DNA from: CAZMRQ01 sp964568795
GTDB lineage: Bacteria > Pseudomonadota > Gammaproteobacteria > Comchoanobacterales > Comchoanobacteraceae
Reading direction: 5' to 3'
DNA length: 16,110 nt
Assembly (NCBI GenBank): GCA_964568795.1
Contig: CAZMRQ010000032.1
Span: 1-16,110, forward strand
This document shows, one piece after another, positions 6,468-13,239 of this stretch; the first letter of the stretch is position 1, and each line of letters opens with the position of its first letter. The position numbers were made by a program, and so were the translations under genes. Below the pieces are notes generated by a model. That model was not told the DNA's origin. It did not search any database and saw only the letters and a program-made list of their open reading frames with translations.

Positions 6468-7126
6468 TATTCAGTAAGCAAACTGGCATCAATAAGCTTA
6501 TGCTTGATAGCCAGCAACGTCAGTTCAACATCGTTTTGTACATCGAGCTTCTCAAAAATTCGGTATCTGTACGAATTCACGGTTTTCGGACTAAGACACA
6601 AGTCATCAGCGATTGTCTGTACCTTCTCTCCTTTTACGATCATCAAACAAACTTGCAGTTCGCGTCCTGATAGATTATTGAAAACCATTATATTTCTATC
6701 ATTATCAAGAGTCTTAAGAGCCATTTGGCGCGCAATCTCCTGGCTAAGATACTTCTGACCTTTATAAACTTGCCTCACAGCAAGCTCTATCTCACTTAAC
6801 GATGCACCTTTGGTCACATAACCATATGCGCCAGCCTGCAGCAAGCGTGGCGGGAAAAGCTCATCATCACATACTGTGACTACAATAACTTTTGCCGTTG
6901 GGCACAACCGTTGACAACGCTTAGTAGCCTCTAAGCCACCAATGCCCGGCATTTGAACATCCATAAGCACGATATCTGGCTTTTTTCTTTGAATAAGATT
7001 GAGACATTCTTCACCCGAGTCCACATCCGCTATAACTGACATACCCTCGCATTTCTCAATCCCCATCCGTAATGCTTCTCTAAAGAGCTTATGATCATCA
7101 ACAAGCATGACATTGATTTGATTCAC
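6467..7126 (-). CDS. uvrY: Response regulator, UvrY/GacA (LuxR/FixJ type)
   Basis: This is the DNA-binding half of the BarA/UvrY (GacS/GacA) two-component system, which in gammaproteobacteria controls small RNAs of the Csr/Rsm pathway. It has 219 residues. The receiver domain has the acidic pair D10-D11, phospho-acceptor D56 in LMDVQMPG, and the conserved Lys in YVTKGA near 106. The LuxR-type helix-turn-helix is at ~150-210 (LSGRELQVCLMI, LSPKTVNSYRYRIFEKL). The start is the GTG at 7126, with AAGGAG six bases upstream, giving MNQINVMLVDDH as in known UvrY proteins. A longer open frame to 7195 would read through the tRNA-Ser gene and is not real. No sensor kinase lies in the window. Confidence 0.95.
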   Translation of the reverse strand: MNQINVMLVDDHKLFREALRMGIEKCEGMSVIADVDSGEECLNLIQRKKPDIVLMDVQMPGIGGLEATKRCQRLCPTAKVIVVTVCDDELFPPRLLQAGAYGYVTKGASLSEIELAVRQVYKGQKYLSQEIARQMALKTLDNDRNIMVFNNLSGRELQVCLMIVKGEKVQTIADDLCLSPKTVNSYRYRIFEKLDVQNDVELTLLAIKHKLIDASLLTE

Positions 7127-7132
7127 AGCAAT

Positions 7133-7138
7133 CTCCTT
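7133..7138 (-). promoter_or_regulatory. Ribosome binding site of uvrY
   Basis: AAGGAG on the minus strand lies six bases before the GTG at 7126. It fixes the uvrY start inside a longer open frame that overlaps tRNA-Ser. The site is only 24 nt from the tRNA 3' end. Confidence 0.8.
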
Positions 7139-7161
7139 CCATATTAATTTGAATCCTTTCA

Positions 7162-7248
7162 CGGAGAGACAGGGATTCGAACCCTGGGAGGGCATGAACC
7201 CTCAACGGTTTTCAAGACCGCCGCTTTCGACCGCTCAGCCATCTCTCC
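7162..7248 (-). tRNA. tRNA-Ser (anticodon TGA)
   Basis: This is an 87-base class II tRNA. The acceptor stem GGAGAGA pairs with TCTCTCC, followed by discriminator G. The anticodon loop CTTGAAA gives TGA, reading UCN serine codons. A long variable arm (GAGGGTTCATGCCCTC) and the T-loop GGTTCGAATCC are present. No CCA is encoded (the next bases are TGA), so the tail must be added enzymatically. It lies 35 bases upstream of uvrY on the same strand. Confidence 0.97.
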
Positions 7249-7257
7249 ATTAATACA

Positions 7258-7286
7258 AGAATAAGGCACAGCGCTGTAAAAATCAA
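7258..7286 (-). promoter_or_regulatory. Promoter of tRNA-Ser, possibly also uvrY-uvrC-pgsA
   Basis: On the minus strand TTGATT (7281-7286) and TATTCT (7258-7263) are separated by 17 bases, each a four-of-six match. Transcription would begin near 7251, three bases before the mature tRNA 5' end. No terminator or separate promoter fits in the 35 bases between tRNA and uvrY, so read-through into uvrY is likely. Confidence 0.55.
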
Positions 7287-7383
7287 GTAATTATCAGTAA
7301 TATCTAACAAACGGCACTATCTTGAACAAAAAAATAATGCCTCTTGTCATATATTTCCTAATTACCCCACATTATTTTATACA

Positions 7384-7412
7384 TTGACGTGTTGGATAAA
7401 ACATTATATCGT
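7384..7412 (+). promoter_or_regulatory. Putative minCDE promoter
   Basis: TTGACG (7384-7389) and TATCGT (7407-7412) are separated by 17 bases, five-of-six and four-of-six matches. The start would be near 7419, only about a dozen bases before the minC ATG at 7432 with GGAG at 7422-7425, which is a short leader. An upstream promoter with a longer leader is possible, since 7249-7431 is otherwise unassigned AT-rich sequence. Confidence 0.4.
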
Positions 7413-7431
7413 AGTGCCAATGGAGTAAGTC

Positions 7432-8115
7432 ATGGATACAACTAAAACAGTTGACAATAGTCAAGGTAGAATCGAATCATACATAACAGTCCTAAAAACG
7501 GCTGATCTAAATATAATCGAAAAAAATCTTTCAAGTGATGAGAACGATCGTTGCATCATTCTTGATTTTCAGAATATTGAAAGCAAGCAGAGTGTATTAT
7601 GGTTTCGTCAGTTAAGGACACTCTACCGACAATACAGATATATAATCATCGGCGTCATAAACAGCTGCATTAATCTAGAACATGCAAAAGCTGCAAATAT
7701 CAACAGTCTTGATGAAATCGATATCTCACTCACAACAAATACATCGACACATACAAGTAAAGTCGATAGAACAGCTGACCAGCCTCATAAGCAAAGCAAC
7801 TCAGCTATTATAGTTTATCAGAATATTCGTTCAGGACAGCGTATACAACATCAACAAGATATTGTGATTGTGGGAAATGTGAATCCAGGCGCAGAAGTTA
7901 TTTCTGGTGGGCATATCCACATTTATGGACAATTAGCGGGTCGAGCACTTGCTGGCATCAATCAGCGAAATGATGCCATCATTTACTGCCAATCACTTTC
8001 TGCTGAACTAGTCGCTATTGATAGACATTACCATAGCTCTGACGAGATGCCATCTATTAGACGCCCTGTTTGCATAAATCTCGATAATGAAACACTATCA
8101 TACAATAAGACTTAA
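7432..8115 (+). CDS. minC: Septum site-determining protein MinC
   Basis: MinC inhibits FtsZ polymerisation and is recruited to the membrane by MinD, which keeps division away from the poles. It has 227 residues. The N-terminal MinC_N domain spans about 12-100 and a polar Thr/Ser-rich linker ~100-124. The C-terminal beta-helix domain spans 125-200, with the family landmarks RSGQRI (133-138), GNVNPGAEV, GGHIHIYG, GRALAG (170-175) and LSAELVAI. The C-terminal domain is conserved, while the N-terminal domain is, as usual, diverged. The ATG has GGAG seven bases upstream. It is the first gene of minCDE, divergent from tRNA-Ser. Confidence 0.97.
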   Translation: MDTTKTVDNSQGRIESYITVLKTADLNIIEKNLSSDENDRCIILDFQNIESKQSVLWFRQLRTLYRQYRYIIIGVINSCINLEHAKAANINSLDEIDISLTTNTSTHTSKVDRTADQPHKQSNSAIIVYQNIRSGQRIQHQQDIVIVGNVNPGAEVISGGHIHIYGQLAGRALAGINQRNDAIIYCQSLSAELVAIDRHYHSSDEMPSIRRPVCINLDNETLSYNKT

Positions 8116-8180
8116 AAATAATCTGACTGACATTCCTCTTGTTCTTGCGATGTTAATATGATACAAAAGAACAATAACAT

Positions 8181-8185
8181 TGAGG
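8181..8185 (+). promoter_or_regulatory. Ribosome binding site of minD
   Basis: TGAGG lies six bases before the GTG at 8192. It supports GTG at 8192 as the minD start over the in-frame TTG at 8180, which would place extra residues ahead of the conserved N-terminus. Confidence 0.65.
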
Positions 8186-8191
8186 TTCATT

Positions 8192-9022
8192 GTGACCAAA
8201 ATCATTTGTGTAACGTCTGGAAAAGGTGGCGTTGGAAAAACGACCACATCTGCATCCATTGCTACGGGGCTTGCTCTTAGCGGCTATAAAACATGTGTCA
8301 TCGATTTCGATGTGGGCTTGCGTAATCTTGATCTAATTATGGGTGTCGAAAGAAGAGTTGTATTTGATATTGTTAATGTCATTAATGATGATGCATCACT
8401 TCGACAAGCACTCATTCAAGACAGGAATTGTAAAAACCTACATATACTTCCTGCATCCCAAACACGTGATAAAGATTCATTAACCCTCGAAGGTGTTGAA
8501 AAAATACTCAACAATTTAAAAGACAGTCAGTTTGACTTCATTGTTTGCGACTCTCCTGCTGGAATTGAAAAAGGCGCACACATGGCTATGTACTTTGCTG
8601 ATGTTGCTGTTGTTGTGACAAACCCTGAAATTTCATCTGTACGTGATTCAGATCGTATTCTTGGCCTACTATCGAGCAAAACTAGACGATCAGAGACCGG
8701 CGACGCTCCTATACAAGAACACCTTCTTATCACTCGGTACTCCCCCTCTCGCGTTGAATCTGGAGAGATGCTCACAATTGAAGACATCAAGCATATCTTA
8801 TCAATTCCATTGATCGGTGTTATTCCCGAATCTCAAGCTGTATTGCAATCATCTAACTCAGGAGAACCTGTTATACTTAATGAAAACTCTACCGCAGCAC
8901 ATGCCTATATGGATACAGTAAAAAGGCTGCTTGGTGAAACACAGATACCTCTACGATTCACCAAACCACAAAGGAAAAACTTTTTTAAATCTCTTTTTGG
9001 AATGGACAAGGAGTTAGTATGA
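8192..9022 (+). CDS. minD: Septum site-determining ATPase MinD
   Basis: MinD is the membrane ATPase that carries MinC and oscillates under MinE. It has 276 residues from the GTG start. The deviant Walker A is SGKGGVGKTT at 9-18 with signature Lys11 and Lys16. The switch I region VIDFDVGLRNLD follows, then DFIVCDSPAGIE (Walker B). The C-terminal amphipathic membrane-targeting helix KNFFKSLFGM is present. An upstream TTG at 8180 is in frame but less likely. The 76-base gap after minC contains a weak promoter-like pair (TTGTTC, 17 bases, TACAAA), so minDE may have extra transcription. The stop overlaps the minE start as ATGA. Confidence 0.98.
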   Translation: MTKIICVTSGKGGVGKTTTSASIATGLALSGYKTCVIDFDVGLRNLDLIMGVERRVVFDIVNVINDDASLRQALIQDRNCKNLHILPASQTRDKDSLTLEGVEKILNNLKDSQFDFIVCDSPAGIEKGAHMAMYFADVAVVVTNPEISSVRDSDRILGLLSSKTRRSETGDAPIQEHLLITRYSPSRVESGEMLTIEDIKHILSIPLIGVIPESQAVLQSSNSGEPVILNENSTAAHAYMDTVKRLLGETQIPLRFTKPQRKNFFKSLFGMDKELV

Positions 9023-9276
9023 AGATCTTCGACTGGTTTATAAGACCACAAAAGAATTCTAGCGCACATTTGGCTCGTGAGCGCCTTCAAATAATTATTG
9101 CACACCAAAGTGAAGACACACAGCTTATAAAAAAATTAGAGCGTGATATTATAAAAGTTATGTCAAAGTACTTCCCAGGGATCAGCGAAGATCTTGTCAA
9201 TATACAGCTTGATAGAAACAATGATCACAGTGTCCTTCAACTTGACCTCACAATACCTGAGTCTGAAAAATCATAA
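9019..9276 (+). CDS. minE: Cell division topological specificity factor MinE
   Basis: MinE stimulates MinD ATPase and displaces MinC at midcell, producing the pole-to-pole oscillation. It has 85 residues, normal for the family. An amphipathic membrane-binding N-terminus (MKIFDWFIRP) is followed by the anti-MinCD segment HLARERLQIIIAHQ and the topological specificity domain (LERDIIKVMSKYF, VNIQLD, LQLDLTIP). GGAG lies upstream and the start overlaps minD by four bases, implying coupled translation. The stop codon directly abuts the lpxK stop on the opposite strand. Confidence 0.97.
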   Translation: MKIFDWFIRPQKNSSAHLARERLQIIIAHQSEDTQLIKKLERDIIKVMSKYFPGISEDLVNIQLDRNNDHSVLQLDLTIPESEKS

Positions 9277-9292
9277 CTAGAACAATTTTTCA
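9264..9292. terminator. AT-rich inverted repeat at the minE/lpxK convergence
   Basis: TGAAAAAT (9264-9271) and ATTTTTCA (9285-9292) form a perfect eight-base inverted repeat with a 13-base loop, spanning both stop codons. Each arm supplies a short T-run to one strand, so it could be a weak bidirectional terminator. The stem lacks GC pairs, so this is tentative. Confidence 0.25.
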
Positions 9293-10251
9293 ACTAGACG
9301 ACAAAGGACTGTGTTTGGCTTATAGCTACTTGAGAGAATGAGAAGATCCTCTCTAGCAACAAAGCTGAGCCTCGCCCAATCTTTTTCAGTGACAACAATC
9401 ATTTTGTGTGAAATAGCCTCAGGAAGGTCAAAGTGTGCATGATCTCTGAACGAAGTGACTGAAAGATCTTTGACTATAGACTGCAAACTAGCATACACCT
9501 GATCAGGTTTTGCTACAGCTGTCATAAGGTGATAATGAACTCTATTGACTGTATGATGAATAGAGCGATCAGTTGACTTTTTCAACTGAAAAGAATCGTA
9601 TTGAAAGCCAGCACACTCATTAGTGAGCAAGTTTTTCACTATCTTGGTGCCCTTGCGTGTAAAAAACAAAGGATATCGTAACGGTCCAAAAGGGATGTAC
9701 AACCCATTGCCTATTAGCGATGCCGCATCACTCAGCCAGAAAAGGTGATCTGCGAATAAATAAAGAGAACTAAAGCCATCATCGCTAATACACACATCAT
9801 ATTTATTCTCTTTTGTTATATGCTTGTATAATAATGCTTTATCACGACAAACATACACATCTGCAGACAGTGATTTCGCAATAAGACAAGCTTCATCACC
9901 TGCAAAATCGGAGGGTAAAGTGGAGTTCACCATACGTGGAGTTGAGGACAACTTCGCTTTATAACCACTTGCTATAATAGCAACCCGTAAACCTTTTTTG
10001 ATGAGATGTTTGGCAAGCCAAATAACTGTAGGTGTTTTCCCATTGCCCCCGGCAGTAATATTTGAAACAACAATAAGTTTTGGTCCAGCCCTTCCTCGTT
10101 GAGAAAACGAACGAAGCAATAAAACTAAGAAAACGCCCAGCAAATACACTGTGGTAAATGGCAGCATCATACACCAAATAACACGATATGGCTGTGCATA
10201 CCAAATCCAATTAAGACGCGCATAATAACTATTCAACAGTCTCAGCCTCAC
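9277..10251 (-). CDS. lpxK: Tetraacyldisaccharide 4'-kinase (lipid A 4'-kinase), divergent
   Basis: LpxK phosphorylates the 4' position of the tetraacyl disaccharide to give lipid IVA at the inner membrane. It has 324 residues. One hydrophobic helix lies at ~25-47. The P-loop NITAGGNGKTPT at 64-75 is perfectly family-like. GDEACLIAK (119-127), ISDDGF (155-160), GNGLYIPFGPLRYP, the DHAHF motif (270-274) and VVTEKDWARL follow in the expected order. Several motifs are weakened: ASGYKAK for the usual SRGYGxK, GDEA for GDEP, and DDGFSS for DDGxQH. The GTG at 10251, with AGG upstream, overlaps msbA by 23 bases. A TTG at 10236 with GAGG upstream is an alternative start. The msbA-lpxK order supports the call. 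Confidence 0.93.
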   Translation of the reverse strand: MRLRLLNSYYARLNWIWYAQPYRVIWCMMLPFTTVYLLGVFLVLLLRSFSQRGRAGPKLIVVSNITAGGNGKTPTVIWLAKHLIKKGLRVAIIASGYKAKLSSTPRMVNSTLPSDFAGDEACLIAKSLSADVYVCRDKALLYKHITKENKYDVCISDDGFSSLYLFADHLFWLSDAASLIGNGLYIPFGPLRYPLFFTRKGTKIVKNLLTNECAGFQYDSFQLKKSTDRSIHHTVNRVHYHLMTAVAKPDQVYASLQSIVKDLSVTSFRDHAHFDLPEAISHKMIVVTEKDWARLSFVAREDLLILSSSYKPNTVLCRLVEKLF

Positions 10252-11929
10252 TCAAGAAACCTGACCTATACGAATCAGATGCAGCCCATAACTCATCATG
10301 TTTTCCAGACATACTCACCTGGCCATGATGCAAATAGTGAACACAGTCCATATATTTAAGCAACGACTTGTCATGAGTAACAACTATCACAACCCTATCA
10401 GTAGCAATTTCTTGAAGACGTGACATTATTTGATGCGATGTTTGATGATCAACAGCTGAGGTAGGCTCATCTAATAATAAAATGGCTGACTTTTTATAAA
10501 GTGCTCGAGCAAGCGCGAGCCTTTGCAATTGTCCCCCAGAAAGGTAACTCTGAGAAGGCCCAAGAACTGTTTTGTCTCCATGCATTAATGTCTTAGTAAT
10601 ATCATCAAGACCACTCATTGCTATAGCATATTTATATTGCTGCGCATTGTAATCTTTCTCTCCAAGGAGCACATTGTATTTAAGAGTACCATCAAATACA
10701 GCCACGTCTTGCGAAAGCAATGAGACCGATTGGCGGTAATATTTTAATGCAATATCATGAATCGAGACTCCCCCACATGTAATACTGCCTTTGCAATCTA
10801 TCAAACGACATAATAGACTTAATAGTGTAGACTTACCCGCACCTGAAGCGCCAACCAATCCATTTAGTCCTTTTTTAAATACCACATTAAGGTTTTCCAA
10901 AACTGGAGTCTCCTTATAAAAAAAAGACACATCTTTAAAAACCAAATCTCCACTGCATCTTAACTTCAATCCATCATACGACTCATCTTCTGAATCTAAA
11001 AACTGATACATTAAATGAGCCGCTGCCATGCCACGCTGTAAATCTGAAACAATTGCTGACATTTGCCTCATTTGTGGCATTATGCGAATTAAAGCAAAAA
11101 GGAACGTAGCTAATATAGCAGCTGTCACAGAAATATACCCAAATGACGTGAGTAGTATAGTGACAACGATCGGCAAGGCTAAGAACAAGGCAGCACCGAC
11201 GTGAAGCATTGCTGATATATGGTTGTATTTTTTTGACTTCACATAAACGTCATTGGTTTTCTCTGCAAAAGTTCGGCAAACATTCTTCTCAGCTCGCTCC
11301 ATACGAATGATAGACACAAAGTTATATGACTGATCAAAGTATCTTGACATGACACCCACAGATTCGGTGACTTTTAATGACAATTGGTGGCAAAGTTCAC
11401 CATAACGCCTGATTAAGAATACTAGCAAAGGAGAGAATGCAAGAACAAGAAGAAATAGCGAGTAAGATATATAAGCCAAATAACAAATACTAAAAAGGAT
11501 CGTAAATGAATTGACCAAACCTGTTCTAATGCAGAACGTTGTTGCTCGCAAAATTTGCTCACTGTTATACGTTAGCATTGAACTGATTTCAGAAGAACTG
11601 TATTGTTGCCATGAGCTCATTTTGATCGTTAATGTTTTTTGATACACCTCATCACGCATCATTTTAAGAATCAATTGACCCGCATTATATACTAAACGAA
11701 TCGATAGATAACCAAAAATACTACGCAATATAAAATAACCAGAAATTTGATATATAAGCCATGTAGAAATCGGCACAGCATTAGCTATACTGGTCACCAC
11801 GTGATTTATGACAGGCAAAAGCCATACATCTAGGCCAGCTAAAATCAAAACACTGGCCACACAGAGAAATATTTTAAAACGAATCCCTCTTGTATAGCCA
11901 AGAGACCGAATTAAATCAGCTGATTTCAT
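10229..11929 (-). CDS. msbA: Lipid A export ABC transporter/flippase MsbA
   Basis: MsbA flips core-lipid A across the inner membrane using ATP and works as a homodimer. This is a 566-residue half-transporter. A six-helix membrane domain spans ~15-305. The nucleotide-binding domain has Walker A GASGAGKS (360-367), Q-loop Gln407, signature LSGGQ (463-467), Walker B ILLLDE (483-488) and switch His519. Closely similar exporters exist, but adjacency to lpxK makes MsbA the best assignment. The ATG at 11929 follows the secB stop after one base (TGA-c-ATG) with no clear ribosome site, so translation probably depends on secB. Confidence 0.94.
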   Translation of the reverse strand: MKSADLIRSLGYTRGIRFKIFLCVASVLILAGLDVWLLPVINHVVTSIANAVPISTWLIYQISGYFILRSIFGYLSIRLVYNAGQLILKMMRDEVYQKTLTIKMSSWQQYSSSEISSMLTYNSEQILRATTFCIRTGLVNSFTILFSICYLAYISYSLFLLVLAFSPLLVFLIRRYGELCHQLSLKVTESVGVMSRYFDQSYNFVSIIRMERAEKNVCRTFAEKTNDVYVKSKKYNHISAMLHVGAALFLALPIVVTILLTSFGYISVTAAILATFLFALIRIMPQMRQMSAIVSDLQRGMAAAHLMYQFLDSEDESYDGLKLRCSGDLVFKDVSFFYKETPVLENLNVVFKKGLNGLVGASGAGKSTLLSLLCRLIDCKGSITCGGVSIHDIALKYYRQSVSLLSQDVAVFDGTLKYNVLLGEKDYNAQQYKYAIAMSGLDDITKTLMHGDKTVLGPSQSYLSGGQLQRLALARALYKKSAILLLDEPTSAVDHQTSHQIMSRLQEIATDRVVIVVTHDKSLLKYMDCVHYLHHGQVSMSGKHDELWAASDSYRSGFLSEAETVE

Positions 11930-11930
11930 G

Positions 11931-12368
11931 TCATTTCTTTGAACTGGCTTCTTCTTTTTTGATCATTTGATAGCGACCTTCAAAGTCGACGGGGCTCAAA
12001 TGCAAAGGAGGAAAAGCAGCTTGTGATACAAGATTCGCCACAACTTGTCTTGCATAGGGATACAGGACTGCAGGGCAAAAACTATTCAAAAGTTGATCCA
12101 CTTCTGTCTCATTGTAACCTTTCATTAAAAATGTTCCAGACTGGACAACTGTCACATTAAACACATTTTCTTTATCAATTGCTACAGCGACTTTAATGAG
12201 TAAGTCAATTTCCCATTTATCATCACCAATAGACTTATTTTGAACGTCAAGATCTAGGTTTGCACTGGGCTTCCAATCTTTATTTAGACGAAAAATAGGT
12301 GTAGGTGCTTCAAATGTGCACTTATTTACAAAAATATTCTCAATGAGAAACTCTTTATTTTCAGCCAT
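11931..12368 (-). CDS. secB: Protein-export chaperone SecB
   Basis: SecB is the cytoplasmic tetrameric chaperone that holds secretory precursors unfolded and hands them to SecA. It has 145 residues, close to the usual ~150. Family landmarks are FLIENIFVNKCTFEAPTPIF at the N-terminus, the beta-strand core (WEIDLLIKVAV, GTFLMKGY) and the C-terminal CPAVLYPYARQVVANLVSQA, then FPPLHLSPVDF. GAGGAG lies seven bases before the ATG, and the gene follows the grxC stop by two bases. In E. coli the next gene is gpsA; here it is msbA. Confidence 0.97.
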   Translation of the reverse strand: MAENKEFLIENIFVNKCTFEAPTPIFRLNKDWKPSANLDLDVQNKSIGDDKWEIDLLIKVAVAIDKENVFNVTVVQSGTFLMKGYNETEVDQLLNSFCPAVLYPYARQVVANLVSQAAFPPLHLSPVDFEGRYQMIKKEEASSKK

Positions 12369-12370
12369 AT

Positions 12371-12634
12371 TTAATCTCCTCGGGTTGCTAATAAAACATT
12401 TAATTTGCCTGAACGATCAAGCTCACAAAGATCATCATAACCGCCTACATGAAAATCTTCAATAAATATCTGCGGCACTGTACGACGTGATGAACGATCT
12501 AACATAATCTTAAGCTGGGCAGGGTCTTTTTCAACATCAATTTCATCTATAGCAACATTGTATTCAAGCAACAAGTTTTTAGCCATATCACAATAGGGGC
12601 AGTAGCCCTTGGTGTACATAGTTACTTTTTTCAT
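12371..12634 (-). CDS. grxC: Glutaredoxin 3
   Basis: This is an 87-residue glutathione-dependent disulfide reductase of the dithiol class, cytoplasmic. The active site is GYCPYC with C12 and C15, and the glutathione-binding TVPQIFI loop has its cis-proline at 54. GGYDDL at 64-69 replaces the usual GG(S/C)DDL. The start is the ATG at 12634 with GAGG six bases upstream. An ATG at 12646 overlapping the yibN stop (ATGA) would add four residues, and the longer open frame to 12784 runs inside yibN and is not real. The order yibN-grxC-secB is that of E. coli. Confidence 0.96.
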   Translation of the reverse strand: MKKVTMYTKGYCPYCDMAKNLLLEYNVAIDEIDVEKDPAQLKIMLDRSSRRTVPQIFIEDFHVGGYDDLCELDRSGKLNVLLATRGD

Positions 12635-12640
12635 TTTGTT

Positions 12641-12644
12641 CCTC
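12641..12644 (-). promoter_or_regulatory. Ribosome binding site of grxC
   Basis: GAGG on the minus strand lies six bases before the ATG at 12634 and overlaps the yibN stop. It places the grxC start at MKKVTMYTKG and not at either upstream in-frame codon. Confidence 0.65.
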
Positions 12645-13074
12645 ATATTTGTTCTGCATCCATTGTAACTGGAAATAAACCTTTTTGCCATGCATCCATC
12701 CCACCTGATAAGACATACACATTCATTTTGCTGCGGGACCCGACAGTCGCTGCTATCAGTGCGGATACTTTTCCATCTTTGCATACAAAAACCATATCAC
12801 GGTTGTGCTTAAAAAATTTTGCAAGCTCAGACATCGATGTACCCTTGTCAAAGTGACGTACACTGTGAATATGAGCTGATTGATATTCCTGTCGTGAACG
12901 TAAATCAAACACTGTGACATCTCCTTTATTCATCCTTAGTATCAAATCCTGTGGGCTCAGAGTATTTTGCGACTCTTGAGGGGACTCATCACTTTGCAAC
13001 AGCAGATACAATACAGCAAGAACTGCAGCTACATAGTACCAATTAGCCAACAAGAAACCGCTTATTTCTTTCAT
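12643..13074 (-). CDS. yibN: Membrane-anchored rhodanese-like protein (YibN type)
   Basis: This is a 143-residue protein, the same length as E. coli YibN. One N-terminal membrane helix at ~9-27 (NWYYVAAVLAVLYLLL) is followed by a cytoplasmic rhodanese domain. That domain has VFDLRSRQEYQSAHI (55-69) and the putative active-site Cys98 in FVCKDG, and ends in VLSGGMDAWQ. Rhodaneses carry sulfur as a cysteine persulfide, but the physiological partner of YibN is not settled. I start at the ATG at 13074 (MKEISGF); a GTG at 13083 would add three residues. It heads the yibN-grxC-secB-msbA-lpxK run and is divergent from gpmI. Confidence 0.9.
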   Translation of the reverse strand: MKEISGFLLANWYYVAAVLAVLYLLLQSDESPQESQNTLSPQDLILRMNKGDVTVFDLRSRQEYQSAHIHSVRHFDKGTSMSELAKFFKHNRDMVFVCKDGKVSALIAATVGSRSKMNVYVLSGGMDAWQKGLFPVTMDAEQI

Positions 13075-13100
13075 AGTGTACACCGAGTTTAATTACTAGT

Positions 13101-13129
13101 AAGATAACGCCTTACTAAGTCGGACTCAA
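13101..13129 (-). promoter_or_regulatory. Putative promoter of the yibN-grxC-secB-msbA-lpxK operon
   Basis: On the minus strand TTGAGT (13124-13129) and TATCTT (13101-13106) are separated by 17 bases, each a four-of-six match. A perfect TTGACA at 13136-13141 lies just upstream but finds only a poor -10 at usable spacing. The leader would be about 20 nt to the ATG at 13074. Confidence 0.45.
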
Positions 13130-13185
13130 GCACAGTGTCAAGTATTTTAATCCTAGCTTTAATGACAATGTAAGGCTCATATCCA

Positions 13186-13214
13186 TTGCAATAATAGTCA
13201 TCTTTGGGTAAATT
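13186..13214 (+). promoter_or_regulatory. Putative gpmI-envC promoter
   Basis: TTGCAA (13186-13191) and TAAATT (13209-13214) are separated by 17 bases, each a four-of-six match. Transcription would begin near 13221, 19 bases before the ATG at 13240. This argues against the in-frame TTG at 13204, which lies between the boxes. Confidence 0.45.
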
Positions 13215-13239
13215 CTTAAATAACCACTATGGAATGGTC

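Noticed and set aside
7127..7195. Extension of uvrY into tRNA-Ser
   Set aside because: The residues are translated from the tRNA gene. The GTG at 7126 has AAGGAG at ideal spacing and matches known UvrY N-termini.
7249..7431. Possible small RNA or riboswitch between tRNA-Ser and minC
   Set aside because: The stretch is AT-rich with two opposed promoters and no stable GC stem or known aptamer pattern that I could see.
13204..13239. TTG start at 13204 for gpmI
   Set aside because: It falls between the -35 and -10 boxes of the likely promoter and adds residues before the conserved N-terminus. The ATG at 13240 has a ribosome site.
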